From contig JBMONO010000022.1 in NCBI GenBank assembly GCA_049323655.1, positions 17,932 through 81,931 of the forward strand: a stretch of 64,000 bases of DNA, given 5' to 3'. Both the position numbers and the translations under genes were made by a program. Below, piece after piece: positions 47,534-54,489 of this stretch. How positions within the stretch are numbered: the first letter of the stretch is position 1; every line of letters begins with the position of its first letter. This stretch comes from DB1 sp049323655 (GTDB lineage Bacteria > Desulfobacterota > Desulfobulbia > Desulfobulbales > SURF-16). Below the pieces are notes generated by a model, which made no database searches, was not told where the DNA came from, and saw only the letters and a program-made list of their open reading frames with translations.

Positions 47534-47847
47534 CCATGAAGAAAAAATCCCTTTCCAGTAAACAGATCCGCTACCTGCGCGGCCTCGGCCATCACCTGGA
47601 GCCGCTGGCCATGATCGGTCAGCACGGCCTGACCGCCGAGGCGGTGGAGGCGGTCCAGGCGGTGCTGACCGCCCATGAGCTGGTCAAGGTCAAGATCCAG
47701 AACACCGCCACCCTGGAGCGCCACGAGGCGGCCACCGCCCTGGCAACCAAAACCGGCGCCGCCCTCGTCCAGGTCATCGGCCGCTGCGTCCTGCTCTACA
47801 AGGCCAACAAGGACATCCGCCAAGACAAACGCATCGTCCTGCCGTAA
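47530..47847 (+). CDS. yhbY: YhbY-family CRM-domain RNA-binding protein
   Basis: The 105-residue protein is a single CRM domain: LSSKQIRYLRGLGHHLEPLA, the IGQHGLTAEAVEAV loop equivalent to GxxG, HELVKVKIQ and QVIGRCVLLYKAN. YhbY binds pre-50S ribosomal particles in E. coli. The ATG at 47530 overlaps the traB stop (ATGA); a second ATG at 47536 is also possible. It is second in the traB-yhbY-isocitrate-lyase family-surE cluster. Confidence 0.92.
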   Translation: MTMKKKSLSSKQIRYLRGLGHHLEPLAMIGQHGLTAEAVEAVQAVLTAHELVKVKIQNTATLERHEAATALATKTGAALVQVIGRCVLLYKANKDIRQDKRIVLP

Positions 47848-47861
47848 GGAAGGCGCCCGCC

Positions 47862-48716
47862 ATGACCTCGCCCCGCAGAAAACTGGAAACCCTGCTGACG
47901 GGCGGTGAGCTGCTCCTCATGCCCTGCTGCTATGACGCCCTCTCCGGCCTGCTCGTCGAACAGGCCGGCTTTCCCCTCACCTTCATGAGCGGCTTTGCCG
48001 TCAGCGCCGCCCGCCTCGGCCTGCCGGACACCGGCCTCATCTCCTACGGCGAGATGGTCGAGCAGGGCCGCGCCATCTGCGAACGGGTCAAGATTCCGGT
48101 CATCGGCGACGCCGACACCGGCTACGGCAACGCGGTCAACGTCAAGCGGACCATCCGCGGATACGCGGCCGCCGGTTTTGCCTGCGCCATGATCGAGGAT
48201 CAGCTCATGCCGAAACGGTGCGGCCACACCAGCGGCAAGATGGTGGTGGAGCGCGGCGAGGCCCTGGCCCGCATCCGGGCCGCGGTGGATGCCCGGGAAG
48301 AAGGGGCGGACATCCTCGTCATGGCCCGCACCGACGCCCGCGCCACCCACGGCATGGAAGAGGCCCTTGCGCGCTGCCGCGCCTTTGTCGATCTCGGCGC
48401 GGACATCGTCTTTCTCGAAGCCCCCGAATCGGAGCCGGAGATGGAACGCTTCTGCCGGGAGATTGCCGGCCCGAAGATGGCCAACATGCTCCAGCACGGC
48501 AAAACGCCGCTGCTGACGCCCGACCGGCTTGCGGCCATGGGCTACACCATCGCCGCCTACCCGCTCACCCTGCTCAGTTCGGCGGTTTCCGCCATGCAGG
48601 AGGCTCTTGCCGCCCTGGGCCGGGGCAGTTATCCGGAACATATCGACTTTGCCGGCCTGCGGCAGATTGTTGGTTTTTCCGACTACGATGAGGAGGCGCA
48701 CCGTTATGCCGACTGA
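47862..48716 (+). CDS. Isocitrate lyase/PEP mutase superfamily enzyme
   Basis: The 284-residue protein belongs to the ICL/PEPM superfamily: LLMPCCYDALSGLLVEQAGF, FMSGFAVSAARLGLPD, the Mg-binding DADTGYGNAVNVKRT and the catalytic loop EDQLMPKRCGHTSGK with Cys as in methylisocitrate lyases. VMARTDARATHG and FLEAPESEPEM complete the barrel. It could be a 2-methylisocitrate lyase, an oxaloacetate decarboxylase or a dimethylmalate lyase; no prp genes are nearby, so I cannot choose. AAGGAAGG lies before the ATG, and the end overlaps surE by 11 bases. Confidence 0.85.
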   Translation: MTSPRRKLETLLTGGELLLMPCCYDALSGLLVEQAGFPLTFMSGFAVSAARLGLPDTGLISYGEMVEQGRAICERVKIPVIGDADTGYGNAVNVKRTIRGYAAAGFACAMIEDQLMPKRCGHTSGKMVVERGEALARIRAAVDAREEGADILVMARTDARATHGMEEALARCRAFVDLGADIVFLEAPESEPEMERFCREIAGPKMANMLQHGKTPLLTPDRLAAMGYTIAAYPLTLLSSAVSAMQEALAALGRGSYPEHIDFAGLRQIVGFSDYDEEAHRYAD

Positions 48717-49482
48717 TCCCCTGCCTTTGCTGCTGCTCACCAATGACGACGGCGTCCATGCCCCGGGTCTGCGCCTGTTGCGCGACGGCATGCGGGATCG
48801 CTTCCGGCCGGTCATCGTTGCCCCGGACCGCGACAACAGCGCGGTCAGCCACTCCCTTTCCCTGCAGCGGCCGCTGATGGTCAAGGAGGTGGCGGAGGAC
48901 ATCTTTGCGGTGAACGGCACCCCGGCCGACTGCATCACCCTGGCCCTGGAAAAGATTCTGCCGCTGCGGCCACGCCTCATCATCTCCGGCATCAACGAGG
49001 GGGCGAACCTCGGCCACGACATCAGCTACTCCGGCACCGTGTCGGCGGCCAAGGAGGGGACGATCCGCGGGGTGCCCTCCTTGGCCCTCTCCCTCTGCGG
49101 CGACCCTCCCTATCACTTTCCAACCGCACTTATCTGCGCCCGGCGGCTGGCCAAACTGATCCTTGCCCACGGCCTGCCGGACGACTGCTATCTCAACATC
49201 AATGTTCCCAATCTGGCCATGGAAGAGATCAGCGGCGTCACCATCACCCGCCAGGGACGACGGATGTACGAAAACGCGGTTCAGGAGCTGACCGACCCGT
49301 GGGGCCGCCCCTGCTTCTGGATCGGCGGCGGCAGCCCCTCCCGGGAACGGGGACCGGGCACCGACTCCTACGAGACCGAACGCCGCGCCGTCTCCGTCAC
49401 CCCCATCCACCTCGATCTCACCAACTACGACGCCCTGGCCGCCCTGCAGGAATCGTGGACGGACAGGCTGACCAACGACTGA
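48706..49482 (+). CDS. surE: 5'/3'-nucleotidase SurE
   Basis: SurE dephosphorylates nucleoside monophosphates. The 258-residue protein has the metal site LLTNDDGVHAPGLRLL at the N-terminus, VAPDRDNSAVSHSLSL, VNGTPADCITLAL, the SGINEGANLGHDISYSGTV motif with the metal-binding Asn, and LNINVPNL. AGGAGG lies 8-9 bases before the ATG at 48706, inside the end of the preceding gene. It is last in the traB-yhbY-ICL-surE cluster. Confidence 0.95.
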   Translation: MPTDPLPLLLLTNDDGVHAPGLRLLRDGMRDRFRPVIVAPDRDNSAVSHSLSLQRPLMVKEVAEDIFAVNGTPADCITLALEKILPLRPRLIISGINEGANLGHDISYSGTVSAAKEGTIRGVPSLALSLCGDPPYHFPTALICARRLAKLILAHGLPDDCYLNINVPNLAMEEISGVTITRQGRRMYENAVQELTDPWGRPCFWIGGGSPSRERGPGTDSYETERRAVSVTPIHLDLTNYDALAALQESWTDRLTND

Positions 49483-49510
49483 AAAAACAGGATCAGGGCG
49501 GTTCCGCGCC

Positions 49511-50827
49511 TCAGGGAATGGTGGCGGCCGACGGCCGCCGCACTTGCAGGATGACGGTCGCAGCGCCGACAAAAAGCACGGCACCGATCAGACAGGCAGC
49601 CGTATAGAGGGAGGGGTTGATGGTCGGCAGCCCTGCCGGCCCGGCCTCGCCCATCGCCGGCAGATTACCGGTGATCAGCCAGGCGGCGCGCAGGAAGACG
49701 AGAAACAGGACAAACAGCCAGAGCGTAAGGGCCATTACGGTTGCCAGCGGCCGCGACGGCGCCAGAACAAAGGAACGGAGCTGATAGCGGATCAGCGCCG
49801 GGGGCGGCCGCTCCCCTTCCTGGTCAAACAACTGCCGGAGCAGGGCCTGCTGGCTTACCGCCTGCTGGATGACCACAGCGCATTTGCCGACCAGGGCGAC
49901 GAGCAGAAAGGGAAAGAGGGTGATGAGATCGGTCATCCTGAGCGGCAGCGGCCCGAAGGGGGACTCGATGGCCTTGAGCCGCTCGCCCAGCAGGGCGATC
50001 TGGGCCCGGGCAGCAGCGATCGCCTCCTTCAGGGCAACGAGCTTTTCTTCCTGGCTGTGCCGCTCGCGGCTGGTCGCGGCCAGCAGTTCACCGACCTTGT
50101 CGGCCAGCGGGGCAAAGGCCGCCTCCAGGGCGCCGCGCAGTTCGGCGGCCACGTCCACCTTGCCGCCGCTGCCGCCATAGGAGCGCCAGAAGTGCGGATC
50201 AATGGCGTCGATGGTTGCCTTGACCGTGTCGGTCGCCGTCCGGGAGATCTCTTGCAGCGCACGGGCGTTGCCCTTCTCCCCCTGGTCGAGCAGCGCCACC
50301 GGCTTGACCACCCTCTCCTCCAGCTCCGCCAGCAAGCCGGCAAACCATCTATTGATATACCAGCCGACCCCTGCCTCGAAGTCGGTGATCTCGGCAGGCA
50401 CGGCGATCATGTCCGGCGGGGCTTCCTGCTGCATATACTGATTAAACTGATAGACGGGCGGCATGCCGTCGGCAGGCTGACCGGCGCGGCCCGACCGGCG
50501 CCGGTCGAGGCTGGCGGCGATTTCCGGCAGGGCGCTGCGGAGCTGGTCCGGGAACCGCTGCAGGGCATCGCGTATTTGCTGGAGGGCGTCGGCAACGGAC
50601 TGGTGCGCGACCCGGATTCTTTCCTCTTCCGCCAGCAGCGTTGTGATTGACTGCTCCATGGCCGGCAGGGCATCCTGCAATGCCTGCTCCTGCTTTTTAT
50701 AGAGGAAATAGGGCTCGATGACGTAACAGTGGACGGCCAGGGCAAACAGGAGACCGATCAGAACAAGGCGGTTGATCTCCCGCACGCCGGCTCGATACTC
50801 ATTGAGAACAGGATCAGCTGCCGCCAT
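49511..50827 (-). CDS. Unrecognised four-helix membrane protein
   Basis: I do not recognise this 438-residue protein. It has one N-terminal membrane helix (LVLIGLLFALAVHCYVIEPY, residues about 18-38), then a long, mostly helical extracytoplasmic region of about 260 residues with coiled-coil character (e.g. SVADALQQIRDALQRFPDQL), and three C-terminal helices (LITLFPFLLVALVGKCAVVI, VMALTLWLFVLFLVFLRAAW, YTAACLIGAVLFVGAATVIL). The ATG at 50827 was chosen because GGAGGG lies 4 bases upstream; the longer open frame to 51214 would start in repeat-like sequence. It converges on surE with 28 bases between the stops and is divergent from cas6. Confidence 0.7.
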   Translation of the reverse strand: MAAADPVLNEYRAGVREINRLVLIGLLFALAVHCYVIEPYFLYKKQEQALQDALPAMEQSITTLLAEEERIRVAHQSVADALQQIRDALQRFPDQLRSALPEIAASLDRRRSGRAGQPADGMPPVYQFNQYMQQEAPPDMIAVPAEITDFEAGVGWYINRWFAGLLAELEERVVKPVALLDQGEKGNARALQEISRTATDTVKATIDAIDPHFWRSYGGSGGKVDVAAELRGALEAAFAPLADKVGELLAATSRERHSQEEKLVALKEAIAAARAQIALLGERLKAIESPFGPLPLRMTDLITLFPFLLVALVGKCAVVIQQAVSQQALLRQLFDQEGERPPPALIRYQLRSFVLAPSRPLATVMALTLWLFVLFLVFLRAAWLITGNLPAMGEAGPAGLPTINPSLYTAACLIGAVLFVGAATVILQVRRPSAATIP

Positions 50828-51094
50828 CTTCCCTCCTCGGCTTGCTCTTCCAGTTGTCCAGCGCAAAAGGGCGCACCGTCCCGATCTGGTGCACTTTTCT
50901 TCCGTTTTCGCGCGATGATTTTCCTCATCTCCTTCAAGGGTCACCCATTCATTCGTCATCGTCAAGCGAAAACTCCTGCCGACAGGGAAAACGGCGCTCC
51001 CGACGCCAAGGGGCAATCGGCTCACGCCGACGCCGGTAATGCCACCCTGGCCCACACGCACTATTATTTTCTTTTTTTGAAAATTGATGGTCTC

Positions 51095-51202
51095 GCAAAC
51101 CCGCAAACCATGGCAGGCGTGAAAGTGAAAACAACGAGTTACAAAACACGGACAGGCGGAATCGTGGTTTTTTACGATTCCGACAAAATTTTGCTTTGCT
51201 TT
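51095..51202 (+). repeat. Second dispersed element, copy 2, in the gap before cas6
   Basis: Blocks GCAAACCATGGC, AACAACGAGTTAC, ACGG, CGGAATC, TTTTTTACGATTCCGACAAAAT follow in the same order as at 21312-21412. A small hairpin GGAATCGT/ACGATTCC lies inside (51159-51182). The gap 50828-51329 also holds an AT-rich stretch (51190-51240) that likely contains the cas6 promoter, but I cannot fix its boxes. I see no CRISPR repeats in it. Confidence 0.5.
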
Positions 51203-51329
51203 TAGCGAATCCATTTGTTAATGATACTTTGCTAGTTAGGACAACACATTTTTCACGGAAGAGGTGACGACCTTCTCAACCCTCTTCTCCCCCGCCACTG
51301 AAAAACCCGGACCGGGCAAGGGGGTGTTC

Positions 51330-52277
51330 ATGCTGGTTGGCAGGTATCTTTTTCATTGCCGGTTCACCACAGAGGCGCGCTTGCCGGCCTTCAAGGGTTC
51401 CACCCTGCGCGGCGCCTTCGGCCACGCCCTGAAAAGGGTGGTCTGCGCCCTGCGCCGCAAAACCTGCGCCGATTGCCTGCTCTCCACCTCCTGTGTTTAT
51501 TCCCTGGTTTTTGAAAACCCGGCCGGTCCGCCGGACAAATCAGCAAACGACCTCCCGGCCAAAACCCTCGGTCGCCCTCATCCGTATGTGCTGCAGCCGC
51601 CCCTTGACCACCGCCGCGCCTACGAAACCGGCGAGGCCTTCTCCTTCGGCCTCGCCCTGTTCGGCCCGGCCAACGACTTCCTGCCCCATCTGGTCTACGC
51701 AGTGGAACGGATGGGTGAAACCGGCCTGGGCCGGGGCGGGAAAAACGGCCGGAGCCGCTTCATGCTTGAGGCCGTGGAGAGCCGGGGCGTCCTGCTCTAC
51801 GACGGCGCCGCCAAAACCCTGCGCCAGGGCCATGAATTGACCAGCCACGACCTGCAGCCGCCGGCCGCCGGACCGCTCGATTCCCTGACCGTTCGGCTCC
51901 TCACCCCGCTGCGGCTCAAACACCACAACCGGTTCCAGCAGACCCTGCCCTTCCACCTGCTGATCCGCGCCGCCCTGCGCCGCATCGCCGGCCTGGAAGA
52001 GGCTTACGGCCAAGGGGAGCCGCCCCTCGATTACCGGGGGTTGGTGAAACGAGCCGAACAGGTGGTCATTAGGCAGAGCGATTGCCGCTGGGTGGAGATC
52101 GAGCGCTACAGCAACCGCCAGCAGACCGGCATGCTGATCGGCGGCCTGCTGGGGGAGCTGGTCTATGAAGGAGAGATGGCCGAGTTCCTGCCGCTGCTGA
52201 AATACTGCGAGGTAACCCATCTGGGCAAGCAGACGGCGTTCGGGTTGGGGTGGGTGGAGGTGGGCCATGGGCTATGA
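51330..52277 (+). CDS. cas6: CRISPR pre-crRNA endoribonuclease Cas6
   Basis: Cas6 cuts CRISPR transcripts within repeats to make crRNAs. The 315-residue RAMP protein has an N-terminal GSTLRGAFGHALKR segment, a Cys cluster typical of this Cas6 branch (CALRRKTCADCLLSTSC, near residue 40), and the C-terminal glycine-rich loop GKQTAFGLGWVEVG. The ATG at 51330 has AAGGGGG just upstream; a GTG at 51264 in the same frame is possible. It is separated from the SIR2 gene by about 110 AT-rich bases, so it may be transcribed separately from the cmr operon. No array is present to show its substrate. Confidence 0.88.
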   Translation: MLVGRYLFHCRFTTEARLPAFKGSTLRGAFGHALKRVVCALRRKTCADCLLSTSCVYSLVFENPAGPPDKSANDLPAKTLGRPHPYVLQPPLDHRRAYETGEAFSFGLALFGPANDFLPHLVYAVERMGETGLGRGGKNGRSRFMLEAVESRGVLLYDGAAKTLRQGHELTSHDLQPPAAGPLDSLTVRLLTPLRLKHHNRFQQTLPFHLLIRAALRRIAGLEEAYGQGEPPLDYRGLVKRAEQVVIRQSDCRWVEIERYSNRQQTGMLIGGLLGELVYEGEMAEFLPLLKYCEVTHLGKQTAFGLGWVEVGHGL

Positions 52278-52395
52278 GTCGTTCAGTAAAAAACGAAACG
52301 ATCGCCTTTTTCTTGGAATTGATTTGGAAAGATTCCCCTGATTTAAGCTGAAATTTCCAACTATGGCTTTGAATTATTAATTTTTTTTGCCAGAT

Positions 52396-54489
52396 ATGCC
52401 AAAAGATCTCGTGAACAACCCATTATATCGCTTCATCGAACTGGCCAGAGTGTTTCTTGAAGGAAGGGGGCTTCCCTTTCTGGGCGCTGGAGTCAGCATG
52501 AACGCCAGAGTAGTGGACGATGCGTCGCTCACGCCCACTGTTTCGTCCATGATAGAACTCCTGGTTGATGCTGTTTTTGATCGGCTCACCACTTGGGATC
52601 TTTGCGAAATTTCATACCAGCTAGGATCGTGTCCTTTTTTTTCCTGCACGTGCCCCTCCAGACTTTGCAATTCGCCAGAATGCAAAGTGAATCCAGAATG
52701 TAAAGTGAATAAGGAAAAAATATCAAAAGAGACCTTTATTAACGGCATCAATGGCCAGCTTGGCAAACTGTGCGAAATCTTGATTCAGCGAGAATTGCTG
52801 AATCAGGCGGAAATTGTCTCAGTGCTTAGAATAAGGGACTATGCCGAACTGGCGCCTTGCCCGGCTCATTATTATCTTGCCTTCTTGGCTCAGGAAACCC
52901 TGGTCAATGAAATCATCACCACCAATTATGACTGCTGCCTGGAAAAAGCGATTTCGGCTGTGGCGGGCAAAGACTATCCGGCCGACAAACCAGATGAAAA
53001 GCAGGCGGTCAGCATCTTTAATCTGGATTCATATCGAGAATATGGAGCGCGCCGTCTCTTCCCCTATAATATTGCCACGGTACTGCGTATTTACAAAATC
53101 AACGGCTGCGCCGGCCAATTAAACAACAACCAAAGGCATGCCGACTCCATTCTTCTCACGGAACGCCAACTCCAGCACATGGATGACCGATCCTGGGCAC
53201 GCGATCTGCTTTGCGACAGGGCCAGGTCACGTGCCATAGTTTTTTCCGGCTTCGGCTCGGATGAGCCGCAGGTGCGCTTCACCGTTTTGCGCCTATTGGA
53301 GGAATTTTCACCGGATTCTCCGGGTAACAATCCGCAAAATGGGATTTGGTTGCATTTATACTCTGAACAACGAAGCTTTTCCCAGGACCAAGTCATGCAC
53401 AGCTTCTGGGGGAAAAGAGAAAGGATAGAGGCACATACTTTTTCCGGTAATGATGCATACAGAATAGACAAACTATTCAGTGAACAAGCCGGGGTTGGAA
53501 AAAATATATTCCCTGCCGATAGTTTCTGGCAGATAATTTATCAACTCGTTTTCCTTGCGTTGATCGACAGATATACCAGTCCGCCGTATCCTGGTTGGCG
53601 CTGGCTGACCGAGCTGGATGAGCAGGCAAGAGGTTTTTCAAGGAGGCACGAACTCTTGCGATGGCTTGATCCGGCAGAGATCGGAAAATCCATACAAAGG
53701 AACCAAACAGATATTGATCTGAAGACTGATTCCCCTCCACTTCAGGTTGTTGGCTGGTTGACCGGATTTACTGAAGTTATTCCGGGCACGCCGCCGGGAA
53801 CGAAAATATCGGGTATCCCGCTTTCACTCTGGATTCGTTGTATTTTCGGCAAACCGAATCCGACAGCAGGGGTTGACTGGTACAATCCGCCGGAATGCTT
53901 TTATATCCCATTACTGCAACAAACCAATCTGGTCATCTCCCTCTTAATGTTGATTTGCTGCTTTAAGTACACGAAAAGAGAGCAGCCTCCCTTGCAAGTC
54001 AAATTTTATCCGACTGGAATGGCGGGGAAAAAACAGCCTCAATCGCCCCTTCTCTTTTTGGTCTTCCGTGGTCTTGAAATTCTATTGTGTTCTCAATTCA
54101 CGCATACCTTCGCCGAACGAGGGGCACACTTTATAGCAAGTCGAACAATTCTTGCAGGTTGTTTCAATCACACTTCCTTTTTTGGTCCGGGTTTGCCAAG
54201 ACAAAAATTACTGAGCCGCAATACCCTCCCCACTATCCCTAATGGGGTTGGGGAAATAAAGGTTCTCCGTTTCCTGCCCGCCCCGGTGCAGACGCTTATC
54301 CGTCTGGCATCAGCCGATGACTGCTCCGACGAAGAGCAGGATACGACCTGCCTCCAATCTTCTCAAACAATATCAGGGATGTCTTTTTTCGCCCGGGTCG
54401 TTGTTGACTTGGCAAACCGACCAACCAGGCCCCAAAGGCAGGCGAGGATAACGCGAATAGATAATAAACAGGATAGAAATGATGAATGA
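52396..54489 (+). CDS. SIR2-like domain protein, CRISPR-associated by location
   Basis: The 697-residue protein has a SIR2_2-like N-terminal half: FLGAGVSMN (residues 29-36), TTNYDCCLEKA with Asn177 in the NAD-site position, YKINGCAG at 233-240 where most SIR2 proteins have a His-Gly, and IVFSGFGSDEPQVRF near 285. A Cys-rich insert lies at about 79-103 and includes an 18-bp tandem duplication. The C-terminal half (about 380-697) matches nothing I know. SIR2-like proteins in phage defence are usually NADases. It overlaps the following ATPase gene by 11 bases, and its G+C is visibly lower than the housekeeping genes. No Shine-Dalgarno precedes the ATG; an in-frame TTG lies at 52387. Confidence 0.82.
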   Translation: MPKDLVNNPLYRFIELARVFLEGRGLPFLGAGVSMNARVVDDASLTPTVSSMIELLVDAVFDRLTTWDLCEISYQLGSCPFFSCTCPSRLCNSPECKVNPECKVNKEKISKETFINGINGQLGKLCEILIQRELLNQAEIVSVLRIRDYAELAPCPAHYYLAFLAQETLVNEIITTNYDCCLEKAISAVAGKDYPADKPDEKQAVSIFNLDSYREYGARRLFPYNIATVLRIYKINGCAGQLNNNQRHADSILLTERQLQHMDDRSWARDLLCDRARSRAIVFSGFGSDEPQVRFTVLRLLEEFSPDSPGNNPQNGIWLHLYSEQRSFSQDQVMHSFWGKRERIEAHTFSGNDAYRIDKLFSEQAGVGKNIFPADSFWQIIYQLVFLALIDRYTSPPYPGWRWLTELDEQARGFSRRHELLRWLDPAEIGKSIQRNQTDIDLKTDSPPLQVVGWLTGFTEVIPGTPPGTKISGIPLSLWIRCIFGKPNPTAGVDWYNPPECFYIPLLQQTNLVISLLMLICCFKYTKREQPPLQVKFYPTGMAGKKQPQSPLLFLVFRGLEILLCSQFTHTFAERGAHFIASRTILAGCFNHTSFFGPGLPRQKLLSRNTLPTIPNGVGEIKVLRFLPAPVQTLIRLASADDCSDEEQDTTCLQSSQTISGMSFFARVVVDLANRPTRPQRQARITRIDNKQDRNDE

